A stretch of 23,497 nt of DNA from a virus: the IMG/VR virus record IMGVR_UViG_3300044611_002022, positions 1 to 23,497 of that record. The stretch is one strand, 5' to 3'. The notes under the pieces are model-generated. The model saw nothing but the letters and a program-made list of their open reading frames with translations. It did not search any database and was not told the origin of the DNA. Every line of letters starts with the position of its first letter. Position 1 is the first letter of the stretch. This document shows positions 1 through 7,094 of this stretch, in pieces. A program made the translations under genes and the position numbers.

Positions 1-2
1 TA

Positions 3-140
3 ATAGCTATTTTATTTGATTATTGGGATTTAGCACTTGATAAAGATTCTATTTTTTATTTACAAGAATATCAAAGTTATGAAGATGCATTTGCAGTAGC
101 TTTGTCAATGAAAGAAAATAATCCTAAATGTTATAATTAA
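3..140 (+). CDS. 3' end of an unknown gene (start lies before the window)
   Basis: An open frame runs from the window edge to TAA at 138-140 and encodes the last 45 residues of a protein I do not recognise. The segment is acidic and aromatic-rich, including the pieces LFDYWDLALD and YQSYEDAFAVA, and ends in NNPKCYN. The stop is 2 nt before the lipase ATG at 143, the tight spacing seen throughout this strand, so it is probably the upstream member of the same transcription unit. No function can be assigned from this fragment. Confidence 0.6.
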   Translation: MAILFDYWDLALDKDSIFYLQEYQSYEDAFAVALSMKENNPKCYN

Positions 141-142
141 TT

Positions 143-835
143 ATGAAAGCAACAGAAATACTCCGATTATTAAAATTTTCTTATTTGTGTGGATTATCTT
201 ATTCAGGCAAAGGTTGGGAAAATTTTGGTTATAAATTGAAATTAGAATATAACAAAGATTCTATTCAATATTACATAATTGAAAATGAAGAAGAATGTAT
301 TATTGTTTTTCGTGGAACGGATGAATTAAAAGATGTTTTTACAGATATTAATGTTAATTTTTATTCATCAATTTATGGTCGAATACATTATGGATTTTTT
401 AAAGCTTGGGAAAATATTAATTTTTATTTAAGGAATAATTTGCCAATTGGTAAAAAAATATACATTACAGGTCATTCATTAGGTGGTGCATTAGCACAAA
501 TTGCAGGATTATTTATTTATAATGAAGCAATAATAACTTTTGGTTCTCCTATGATTCATCATTTTAAAGATATGCATTTAATAAATACAAATCATATAAG
601 AGTAAGAAATTGTAATGATGTAATTACTAAATTACCATATTTAAATTATGAACATACAGGAAAATTAGTTTATCTTGATTATAATGGAAAAATAAAAGAT
701 AAAGTTTCATTATTTGATAATTTAAAAGGCCATTTAAAAGCTTGGAGTAAAAAACAATGGTTCGATGGTGTATATGACCATAAACTTACAGAATATCAAG
801 ACAAATTAGCTAATTTAGAAAATTATGAGCATTAA
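143..835 (+). CDS. Class 3 lipase-like alpha/beta hydrolase
   Basis: This 230-residue protein looks like a complete triacylglycerol lipase/phospholipase of the class 3 (fungal-lipase-like) family, which hydrolyses acyl esters. The nucleophile elbow GHSLGG is at 110-115 (Ser112). The oxyanion strand is VFRGTD at 55-60, the family motif HYGFFKAW is at 82-89 and FGSP at 133-136. Asp159 (in NCNDV) and His213 (in YDHKLTEY) sit where the other two triad residues are expected, so it should be active. There is no signal peptide or membrane segment, implying a cytoplasmic enzyme unless phage lysis exposes it. It overlaps the next gene by 11 bp. Lipases are not standard phage genes; a lysis, membrane or host-takeover role is inference. 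Family assignment is firm, substrate unknown. Confidence 0.85.
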   Translation: MKATEILRLLKFSYLCGLSYSGKGWENFGYKLKLEYNKDSIQYYIIENEEECIIVFRGTDELKDVFTDINVNFYSSIYGRIHYGFFKAWENINFYLRNNLPIGKKIYITGHSLGGALAQIAGLFIYNEAIITFGSPMIHHFKDMHLINTNHIRVRNCNDVITKLPYLNYEHTGKLVYLDYNGKIKDKVSLFDNLKGHLKAWSKKQWFDGVYDHKLTEYQDKLANLENYEH

Positions 836-1007
836 ATTATATGAATTGACTTGCGATTTAAAAGGTGGTGTTCGTAAAATTAAAATTATCAGCAAAAATG
901 AAGATTTTAATGAACATAGAATAAATCGTGAATTGTTTGGCAAAGGAAAAATAGAAAATTATAAAATATTAAATAATAAAATTTTAATTGATAATTTAGG
1001 ATTATGA
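825..1007 (+). CDS. Small unknown basic protein (60 aa)
   Basis: A 60-residue protein with many Lys, Ile and Asn residues (for example GGVRKIKIISK), no membrane segment and no motif I recognise. It starts inside the end of the lipase gene (11-bp overlap) and its TGA overlaps the ATG of the MazG-like gene at 1004, so it is almost certainly co-translated with both. Its position in a tight overlapping chain is the main argument that it is real. Function unknown. Confidence 0.6.
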   Translation: MSIKLYELTCDLKGGVRKIKIISKNEDFNEHRINRELFGKGKIENYKILNNKILIDNLGL

Positions 1008-1285
1008 TTGAATATAAAGATGTTTTGATACAAGCGTTGGAAAAATATGGTAATGATAAACAAATTTTCCAATTACAAGAAGAAATGGCAGAACTTACAA
1101 TCGCGATAAATCATCTTAAACGTGGCCGGGTTGATAAAAAAGCCATATTAACCGAAATTGTTGATGTTCAAATAATGCTTGACCAAATTATTTTGATGTT
1201 TAATTTGGATGAAAATGCATTAAGATTAGAAAAATCAATTAAAATATGTAAATTAATATCTAAATTGGATGAAAAAACACACTAA
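1004..1285 (+). CDS. MazG-like nucleotide pyrophosphohydrolase
   Basis: A 93-residue all-alpha protein with the signature of the MazG/dUTPase-like NTP pyrophosphohydrolases: QEEMAEL at 25-31 (Glu26, Glu27, Glu30) on one helix and EIVDVQIMLD at 51-60 (Glu51, Asp54) on the next. In the family these acidic residues bind Mg2+ and the enzyme converts an NTP or dNTP to the monophosphate plus pyrophosphate. Phage versions are thought to clean nucleotide pools or to lower host (p)ppGpp signalling; which applies here cannot be told. The length matches single-domain phage MazG proteins. It overlaps the upstream gene by 4 bp and the HNH gene by 17 bp. Confidence 0.8.
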   Translation: MIEYKDVLIQALEKYGNDKQIFQLQEEMAELTIAINHLKRGRVDKKAILTEIVDVQIMLDQIILMFNLDENALRLEKSIKICKLISKLDEKTH

Positions 1286-1520
1286 AATATATTTTGAATA
1301 TTTTGGTTATGATGTTTCCGATTTTATACCTTGTGAAGTATGTGGGGCCAAAGCAATTGATATTAATCATATTGATGCAAGAGGTATGGGTGGTTCAAAA
1401 GAAAAAGATTCAATTGATAATCTTATGGCTATGTGCAGAAAATGCCACATTGAATATGGCGATATAAAAGAAAAAAAACAATGGTTAAAGGATTTGCACA
1501 AATTAAACCTCTTTCGGTAA
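1269..1520 (+). CDS. HNH endonuclease-like zinc-finger protein
   Basis: An 83-residue protein with a full HNH arrangement: CEVC at 22-25, NHID at 33-36, GMGGS at 39-43, an Asn at 51 and CRKCH at 56-60. The two CxxC pairs form the structural zinc knuckle, while His34, Asn51 and His60 are the likely HNH residues. HNH nucleases cut DNA with one metal ion; in phages they often help terminase or act as free-standing homing nucleases. The location four genes before the terminase genes and directly before a RusA-like resolvase suggests replication, recombination or packaging rather than homing, but this is inference. Its first 17 bp overlap the MazG-like gene, and the end overlaps the next gene by 40 bp. 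Confidence 0.8.
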   Translation: MKKHTKIYFEYFGYDVSDFIPCEVCGAKAIDINHIDARGMGGSKEKDSIDNLMAMCRKCHIEYGDIKEKKQWLKDLHKLNLFR

Positions 1521-1816
1521 ACGAAGCTTGGAAAGGAAGAAGATTTAAATCAGACAAATATAAAAACTATGAAAAATCGGTTTTATATTTTTTGCCACGT
1601 TTAGATATTCCTGACGGAAAATTATCAATTGAATTAAATATTGGTTTTAGTAATTCAAAATCAGATATAGATAATCCTGTTAAATTATTTTTGGATATTT
1701 TACAAAAAAAGTATAAATTTGATGATGCAAGAATATACCAATTGCTTGTAATTAAGGAAATTGTGAAAAAAGGAAGTGAATTTATAAAATTTCAAATAAC
1801 AGAATATATTCAATAA
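1481..1816 (+). CDS. rusA: RusA-like Holliday junction resolvase
   Basis: A 111-residue protein that fits the RusA family, homodimeric nucleases which cut four-way DNA junctions. It has the N-terminal PLSVNEAW at 10-17 and the acidic active-site run SDIDNPVKLFLD at 61-72 (Asp62, Asp64, Lys68, Asp72), followed by KFDDARIYQL at 79-88 (Asp81, Asp82). The usual length is about 120 residues. The ATG at 1481 lies 40 bp inside the HNH gene; it is kept because the RusA fold starts almost immediately after it. In phages RusA resolves recombination or replication intermediates before packaging, in line with the terminase genes shortly downstream. It ends 11 nt before the ParB-like gene. Confidence 0.82.
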   Translation: MVKGFAQIKPLSVNEAWKGRRFKSDKYKNYEKSVLYFLPRLDIPDGKLSIELNIGFSNSKSDIDNPVKLFLDILQKKYKFDDARIYQLLVIKEIVKKGSEFIKFQITEYIQ

Positions 1817-1827
1817 AATTAAATTAA

Positions 1828-2364
1828 ATGGAAATTGTAAAAATAAAAACTTCAAAAATTGTTTTGAATGATGAAAATCCAAGAACAATAAAAGAATCTA
1901 ATTTTCAAAAATTAATAAATTCAGTTAAAGATTTTCCTGAAATGCTTGAAATTAGGCCAATTGTTGTTGATGAAAATATGGTTGTTTTAGGTGGTAATAT
2001 GAGATTTCGTGCTTGTTTAGAAGCAGGAATGAAAGAAGTATCTGTAATTATTGCCAAAAATTTAACCGAAGAACAAAAAAAAGAATTTATTATTAAAGAC
2101 AATGTTTCAGGTGGAGATTGGGATTGGGATATTTTAGTTAATTCGTGGAATACCGAACAATTAGAAGAATGGGGATTAGAAGTTCCAATTAATTTAACTG
2201 CAGAAGATGCGTTCGACATTGAAGGTAAAGATAAATTTAGCGAAAATGTAAATTTTACTATCAGATGTGATTCGATGGAACAACTTCAAGAACTTCAAAC
2301 AAAGTTAAGCGTTGATGGTCAAAAATTGAATTATCAAGAATTTATTATTAAAGTTGGATTATGA
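1828..2364 (+). CDS. ParB/sulfiredoxin-domain protein
   Basis: A 178-residue protein whose first 100 residues match the ParB N-terminal/sulfiredoxin-like fold: ENPR at 16-19, PIVVDE at 44-49, LGGNMRFRA at 54-62 and AGMKEVSVII at 66-75. The G-G-N-M-R loop corresponds to the conserved nucleotide-binding or catalytic GxxR box. There is no ParB helix-turn-helix, so this is not a partition protein. Phage proteins of this type often sit next to DNA methylases or small terminase genes. The C-terminal half, with WDWD at 98-101 and a later helical part, is of unknown role. Its stop overlaps the next start (ATGA), coupling it to the glycosyltransferase-like gene. Domain firm, function uncertain. Confidence 0.75.
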   Translation: MEIVKIKTSKIVLNDENPRTIKESNFQKLINSVKDFPEMLEIRPIVVDENMVVLGGNMRFRACLEAGMKEVSVIIAKNLTEEQKKEFIIKDNVSGGDWDWDILVNSWNTEQLEEWGLEVPINLTAEDAFDIEGKDKFSENVNFTIRCDSMEQLQELQTKLSVDGQKLNYQEFIIKVGL

Positions 2365-3299
2365 GAGTAGCTATATTAGAGATTTATCCTAATAAAGTGT
2401 TTGATGCAAGTAAAGGTATTGATGCACATTTAAGAAATTCGATAATCATTGGCGATTATTTAGGTGCCGATGTTCTAATTACAGAATCCGATTACCTAAA
2501 GGCATTAAAAAGGAAATATGATGTTCTTATATTGTCTTATGCTTCATTTTACGCCCCATTTCAGCTAATAAACAGATTGGTTGAAAATAACCCTGATGCT
2601 CATCGTGTATTAATATCAAATGAATATGCTCAAAATGGGTTTATTTCAACATTTCCACCCCCTTTCATTTATATAACAAATTTTGAAGGTATAGTTATTG
2701 GTAAAAAGCACGTTAAAGAACACCACGTTTTAAATTTGAATTTATTATTTGCGAGAAAACCTAATAAATTGGCCGATAAGAAGTATGATTGCATTTATTA
2801 TGGAACATTTCGCAAAGACCGAGAAAAATATTTCAAAAAATACCTTCAAAAAGGAATCTATTTATCTACATCAGACAAAAATTTTAAAAAATACAAACAT
2901 ATTGGTTGCAATCCTTTATGGATTAAGAAGTTATCTTGGGCCGATAAAAGAGAAACATTGAACAATTTTAGATTTTCGCTTTATATTGAAGATGAATTTA
3001 CTCATACTTGTTTCAATAATCTCGGTAATAGATGGTATGAAGCAGGATTTTCAAACGTAGTAATGTTTTTTGATAAAAATTGCTACAATACATTAATAAA
3101 ATCAGAAATTGGTATTCATATTGATGAAATTAAACAATTCATAGTAGAAGATTACCAATCATTAAAAGATAAAATTGAACAAATGAAACCCGATTTTGAA
3201 AAATATCTTAAAATTCAGCAAAATTGGAGAACAAATGAACCTCAATTAAGAGAAAAACTATTGAATGATTTAAAAGAAGTCATTTATAAAAAACGCTAA
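2361..3299 (+). CDS. GT-B glycosyltransferase resembling T4 beta-glucosyltransferase
   Basis: A 312-residue protein with a two-domain GT-B look: an N-terminal Rossmann start (MRVAILEIYPN), a central CIYYGTFRKDRE at 144-155 opening the second domain, and NRWYEAGFSNVVMFFD at 223-238. Compared with remembered T4 beta-glucosyltransferase, YGTFR..R aligns with YGGSFR..R (the UDP-phosphate arginines; here Arg151 and Arg154), RWYE with RVWE (ribose-binding Glu; here Glu227), and SNEYAQ at 86-91 with the catalytic-Asp segment (here Asn87/Glu88). The C-terminal helices also align. This suggests a sugar transferred from a nucleotide-sugar donor, perhaps to DNA. A protein or surface-glycan acceptor is equally possible, as a glycosyltransferase cassette lies downstream. 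Coupled by ATGA to the ParB-like gene. Confidence 0.6.
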   Translation: MRVAILEIYPNKVFDASKGIDAHLRNSIIIGDYLGADVLITESDYLKALKRKYDVLILSYASFYAPFQLINRLVENNPDAHRVLISNEYAQNGFISTFPPPFIYITNFEGIVIGKKHVKEHHVLNLNLLFARKPNKLADKKYDCIYYGTFRKDREKYFKKYLQKGIYLSTSDKNFKKYKHIGCNPLWIKKLSWADKRETLNNFRFSLYIEDEFTHTCFNNLGNRWYEAGFSNVVMFFDKNCYNTLIKSEIGIHIDEIKQFIVEDYQSLKDKIEQMKPDFEKYLKIQQNWRTNEPQLREKLLNDLKEVIYKKR

Positions 3300-3301
3300 T
3301 T

Positions 3302-3712
3302 ATGGCATACGATAAAGTAAAAATATACGAACAAGCTAAAGAATTAGTCATTGAAAAAAAGCTTTTTTTTGTCGAAGATGTAATTGCCTTATTACCAATA
3401 AGTAAACAAACATACTACGATTTTTTTAAAGTAAATTCTTACGAATATGACACTATAAAAGATTTGCTTGATAAAAATAAAGTTGAAGTTAAAACTTCTA
3501 TGCGTTCAAAATGGTATAAATCAGAAAATGCTACATTACAATTGGCATTAATGAAATTAATAGGTACCGAAGAAGAAGCACATCGTTTAAATGGAAGTAA
3601 CCATAAAATATCAGGGGACCGAGATAATCCTTTGCAAAATCAAATGACCATAAATGTTGTAAGTACCGGTGTTGCAGTAAAAACCAAAGAATCTGATATT
3701 GATTTAGATTAA
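3302..3712 (+). CDS. Terminase small subunit (TerS-like)
   Basis: A 136-residue protein directly before the large terminase gene (TAATG overlap at 3710-3714). The N-terminal half is helical and DNA-binding-like: VEDVIALLPISKQTYYDFF at 24-42 resembles the HTH of Bacteroidota TerS proteins, followed by a basic region (VKTSMRSKWYKSE) and the helix LQLALMKLIGTEEEAHRLN at 79-97. In the family, TerS forms a ring that recognises viral DNA and stimulates TerL. The C-terminal tail is polar and probably disordered. The assignment rests on position plus pattern; the protein class is divergent. Confidence 0.75.
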   Translation: MAYDKVKIYEQAKELVIEKKLFFVEDVIALLPISKQTYYDFFKVNSYEYDTIKDLLDKNKVEVKTSMRSKWYKSENATLQLALMKLIGTEEEAHRLNGSNHKISGDRDNPLQNQMTINVVSTGVAVKTKESDIDLD

Positions 3713-4842
3713 TGTTCGAAGTAAGCGAATTATTTGAGAAAAATTTTAATTGTCCTACAAAAATTGCCATCAATCAAGGTGGAACGTGGTCGGGAAAAAC
3801 TTATACTATACTTCAGGTCCTAATTACTTATGCTTTATCTGAAACGTGCATAATAACTATAGTCGGCCAAGATATTCCAAATTTAAAATCAGGAGCATTA
3901 AGAGATTTTCAAGATATTATATTCAAAAATCCTTTATTGGATAATAAAATCCTTGAATACAACAAGTCAGATAGGATTTATACGCTTGTAAATGGTTCTA
4001 TAATTGAGTTTAAATCATACGATGATTGGCAAGATGCCAAATCAGGTAAAAGGGATTATTTGTTTTTAAACGAGGCCAATGGTATTAATTATGAAATCGC
4101 TAAACAATTAATTTTAAGAACAGACAAAAAGGTTTTTATTGATTATAACCCCGATTCAGAATTTTGGGTACATTCAACATATCTTAATAGCAAAAAAGCT
4201 TCTTTTTTTTATTCAGACCATCGAATGAATCCTTTTGTTTCAAAAGAAACTCGTGAAGATATAGAAAATTTACGCAATATAGACCTTGAATTATGGAAAA
4301 TTTATGCTCGTGGAATCACAGGTCGAATTGAAGGCTTAATTTATCGCCATTGGAAAATTATTGATGAATTTCCTGAAATTGATTATGTTTATGGACTTGA
4401 TTTTGGTTATAATCATCCAACTGCTTTGATAAAATGTGGATGGGATGATGATAATTACTTTATTAAAGAAGAAATTTATGAATCAGGATTAACCACGCCA
4501 CAATTAATAGACAAAATGAAACAATTAGATATAGGTCAAACAGAAATTTTCGCTGATTCGGCTCGACCCGATACGATAGAAGAACTATATCAAGCAGGTT
4601 TTAACGTAAAATCATCTGACAAATCAGTAAAAGATGGAATAAATTGCGTAAAATCTAAACCATTAAATGTTTTCAATTCGCCAAACATTGTAAAAGAACT
4701 AAAAATGTACAAATGGAAAACCGATAAAAATAATAAACCTGTGGATGAACCTGTAAAATTCAATGATGATGGAATGGATGCGATGCGATATGGATTATAT
4801 AATGGAACTAAATTATTAGGAAGGAAGGCATCGTGGTTTTAA
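3712..4842 (+). CDS. Terminase large subunit (TerL)
   Basis: A 376-residue DNA-packaging motor, ATPase plus nuclease. The Walker A motif is GGTWSGKT at 23-30. The Walker B strand is YLFLNE at 116-121, with Asn120 in place of the usual Asp before the catalytic Glu121, a variation I recall as common in Bacteroidota phages. DYNP at 144-147 fits the coupling segment. The RNase H-like nuclease domain starts at about 225 with GLDFGYNHP (Asp230) and continues with IFADSARPD (Asp282) and DDGMDAMRYG (Asp356), the expected three acidic ligands. It is somewhat shorter than many TerL proteins but no motif is missing. It docks on the portal, whose gene in this window lies about 18 kb downstream. Confidence 0.93.
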   Translation: MFEVSELFEKNFNCPTKIAINQGGTWSGKTYTILQVLITYALSETCIITIVGQDIPNLKSGALRDFQDIIFKNPLLDNKILEYNKSDRIYTLVNGSIIEFKSYDDWQDAKSGKRDYLFLNEANGINYEIAKQLILRTDKKVFIDYNPDSEFWVHSTYLNSKKASFFYSDHRMNPFVSKETREDIENLRNIDLELWKIYARGITGRIEGLIYRHWKIIDEFPEIDYVYGLDFGYNHPTALIKCGWDDDNYFIKEEIYESGLTTPQLIDKMKQLDIGQTEIFADSARPDTIEELYQAGFNVKSSDKSVKDGINCVKSKPLNVFNSPNIVKELKMYKWKTDKNNKPVDEPVKFNDDGMDAMRYGLYNGTKLLGRKASWF

Positions 4843-5564
4843 TTAACGTGGATAAACAATATGAGATGCCAACTCAATTGAATGAAATTTCCTTAAAATT
4901 ATTTATCAAACTTCAAGATTTGCTATCAGAAGAAAATTATGATGAAGCAATTATGCTCGTTTCGGGTATTTCAAGCGATATTTATGAATATATTTCAAAT
5001 GAAGGTAAATTAAAATTGGCAGAATTAGTTAAATTGTTATTAAATGGCGAACCTGTTTTTGGCGATGAATTGCAACTTTATGAATTATTGGAATGTCCAA
5101 TTGGTCAATTTGAAGATTGGAAAGCTACTATTTCTGAATTTAAAGAAAAAACGTGGCACGCTTTACCTTGTTTGACTTTGCTTGAAAAATGTGATTACAA
5201 TTATAACACTCAAATAAATAAACGATATTTAGAATATTTAGAAATGCCATCATCAATTGCACTTTTCCACCAAAAAAAGGTTAATGAGCAATTTGAAGAT
5301 TTGAAGAATAAATTTTTACCTTTGTTTGAAGATGAACTTGAAGATATACAATTAGAAGCAGGTGTTATGTCATTAAATCAATTTGGTGGATATGGCACAT
5401 TGGTTCAATTAGCTAATAACATTTATAAAGATATTGATGTTGTTAGTAAAACAAGTGTAGCAGAAGCTTATACGTTTTTAACTTATAAAAAAATTGAACG
5501 GACATATTTGCATAATTTAGAAAAATTGAAACGTGAAGAAATTAATAGAAATATTCAAAGCTAA
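4833..5564 (+). CDS. Putative tail assembly chaperone-like protein
   Basis: A 243-residue acidic, mainly helical protein of no certain family. The N-terminal part (EMPTQLNEISLKLFIKL) and the C-terminal pattern (GTLVQLANNIYKDIDVV, then AYTFLTYKKIERTYLHNLEKL) resemble helical tail-assembly chaperones of Bacteroidota siphophages. The first start in frame is GTG at 4833, overlapping the TerL stop by 10 bp; a GTG at 4848 or the ATG at 4866 are alternatives, the latter leaving a 23-nt gap. It overlaps the next gene by 32 bp. Tail chaperones usually sit just before the tape measure gene, which here lies 8 kb away, so the position is atypical. The role is uncertain. Confidence 0.45.
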   Translation: MVLINVDKQYEMPTQLNEISLKLFIKLQDLLSEENYDEAIMLVSGISSDIYEYISNEGKLKLAELVKLLLNGEPVFGDELQLYELLECPIGQFEDWKATISEFKEKTWHALPCLTLLEKCDYNYNTQINKRYLEYLEMPSSIALFHQKKVNEQFEDLKNKFLPLFEDELEDIQLEAGVMSLNQFGGYGTLVQLANNIYKDIDVVSKTSVAEAYTFLTYKKIERTYLHNLEKLKREEINRNIQS

Positions 5565-5976
5565 AGCTGAAAAGACTTATTTTTTTGGTACCGGCACGAA
5601 CATTGAACTAAATTCTCAATCCAATATTAAATATCCTTTAATTTGGATGCTTTTTCCTGTTACAATAAACAACAATTCAACTAATGGAATTATTGTATCA
5701 CAAACTTTTAATTTTTCACTTCAATTTTTAACATCAGGAAAAATAACAGATACTCAATTACAAGTAAATGAGCATTTTAATTTGTTAAATGATATAATGG
5801 TTGGATTTATTCAATCAATGCAGATAGAAAATGAAAATTTAGAACGTGATTCAATGGTCTTTGGTCAAGCATCAATGATTAATAAAAAAATGGACAATAT
5901 CCATTTCGGTTGGCAAGTTAGTGTTCAAGTTACTTTACCAATTGACTCTAATTTATGTTGTAATTTATTTGAGTAA
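5533..5976 (+). CDS. Putative tail terminator / head-tail connector protein
   Basis: A 147-residue protein. GTG at 5533 is the only sensible start: an in-frame TGA lies just upstream at 5527-5529 and the next Met is residue 39. The middle (ITDTQLQVNEHFNLLNDIM, then FIQSMQ) and the end (NKKMDNIHFGWQVSVQVTLP) fit the alpha-beta pattern of small neck or tail-terminator proteins, in which a helix of about 25 residues is followed by paired strands. Location after terminase and before an HK97 gp10-like protein supports this. In the family such proteins cap the tail tube and join it to the head. Moderate confidence only. Confidence 0.45.
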   Translation: MKKLIEIFKAKAEKTYFFGTGTNIELNSQSNIKYPLIWMLFPVTINNNSTNGIIVSQTFNFSLQFLTSGKITDTQLQVNEHFNLLNDIMVGFIQSMQIENENLERDSMVFGQASMINKKMDNIHFGWQVSVQVTLPIDSNLCCNLFE

Positions 5977-6440
5977 TGGAATTAACTAAAACTTTAGAAG
6001 AATTTAATAAATTAAATCAAGCACTTATTGAAGCGTTGGATAAAAAAAATTCTTCTTTGGCAGATTCACACGAAATATCTTATTTTACAGGTTCTACAAA
6101 AACAACTATATCTATTTTAGCGAATGAATATTGGTATTGGATAAATAATGGTCGTGGCCCCTCGCAAAAAGGAAATAAACCACCTGTAGTAAGGCCATCA
6201 ATTAAAGAATGGCTTGAACAAAAAAATATTCCTGAATGGTATGCAAAAAAGAAAGATGGTTCACAAGGAAAAAAATTAACTCGTGATGAACAAGCATTTT
6301 TAATAGCAAGAAAAATTCATCGTGAAGGTTTTAAGGGTAATTTTTATGTAGATGATACTTTACCTAATTTTGAAAAAAAAATAGAAGAATCAATTAACGA
6401 AGATTTAAATAATTATTTTAATAATGAGTTTAACAATTGA
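5976..6440 (+). CDS. HK97 gp10-like tail completion / connector protein
   Basis: A 154-residue protein starting with a TAATG overlap. The core EYWYWINNGRGPSQKG at 51-66 followed by RPSIKEWL at 73-80 and a basic FLIARKIHREGFKGNFY stretch matches the HK97 gp10-like or virion-morphogenesis type proteins of Bacteroidota phages: a tyrosine-rich strand, an NGRGP turn and an R/K-rich end of a helix. These join head and tail or stabilise the neck. The last 25 residues are acidic and Asn-rich, probably flexible. It overlaps the next gene by 17 bp. Confidence 0.6.
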   Translation: MELTKTLEEFNKLNQALIEALDKKNSSLADSHEISYFTGSTKTTISILANEYWYWINNGRGPSQKGNKPPVVRPSIKEWLEQKNIPEWYAKKKDGSQGKKLTRDEQAFLIARKIHREGFKGNFYVDDTLPNFEKKIEESINEDLNNYFNNEFNN

Positions 6441-7092
6441 AATAGAACCCGATGAAATTTCTGCAGTATATAATCCTGTTAAATTTCAATTTGCTTCAGA
6501 TGTGCGAAGTAATTATACTATTGGCGATGTTCATACAATTGTGCCAAATGTTATTGTAAATAATAATGGTTACGTTGAAATTAGTTATGATGTTGACCAT
6601 TTATTATTAGCAGGAGATTTTATTAAAATAACTGATAATGGTGGAATTACAGGATTAGATGGAGTTTGGTTAATTAGAGAAATAATTAATGCAGATAGTT
6701 ATGTCATAAATTGTCCATATACTGAAACAAATGCAGAAAATGTTTTATTATATAAATTTTTGAGAAATTATAATTGCGTAATTAGAATTTTTGCTTATAA
6801 TTTATGCGATGCAAATTATCAATTAATAGCTAAATTGCTTTTTAAACCATTATTTAGTGAAGGATATTGTTATTTTAGAACAGATATATCAGATATTCTA
6901 AAAAATTATAATAATGAATGTAATACAGAAATAGATAATATTTCATCTGATTTAATGCCATTAATTGATATTCCTGATTCACAAATTAATAATAAATCAT
7001 TTTTATCTTATTATATCAGTTACGCTGAAGGATTTGATAATCCTGTAGTTGGAACTCCTGAATATGTAGAAACAATACCTGAAGAAAATTAA
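6424..7092 (+). CDS. Putative minor tail protein, unknown subclass
   Basis: A 222-residue, beta-strand-rich protein with no enzyme motif. The opening EPDEISAVYNPVKFQFASD at 8-26 resembles the start of tail or baseplate proteins in Bacteroidota phages. A central stretch (GDFIKITDNGGITGLDGVWLI) looks like a beta-barrel, and the end is a proline- and glutamate-rich tail. It is followed 2 nt later by another large tail protein, and the three genes 6424-11026 probably build one complex such as the distal tail or baseplate. The exact role cannot be told. Confidence 0.5.
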   Translation: MSLTIEIEPDEISAVYNPVKFQFASDVRSNYTIGDVHTIVPNVIVNNNGYVEISYDVDHLLLAGDFIKITDNGGITGLDGVWLIREIINADSYVINCPYTETNAENVLLYKFLRNYNCVIRIFAYNLCDANYQLIAKLLFKPLFSEGYCYFRTDISDILKNYNNECNTEIDNISSDLMPLIDIPDSQINNKSFLSYYISYAEGFDNPVVGTPEYVETIPEEN

Positions 7093-7094
7093 TT

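Noticed and set aside
1905-2219. 104-codon minus-strand frame inside the ParB-like gene
   Set aside because: Shadow of the plus-strand gene; no motif and no start signals.
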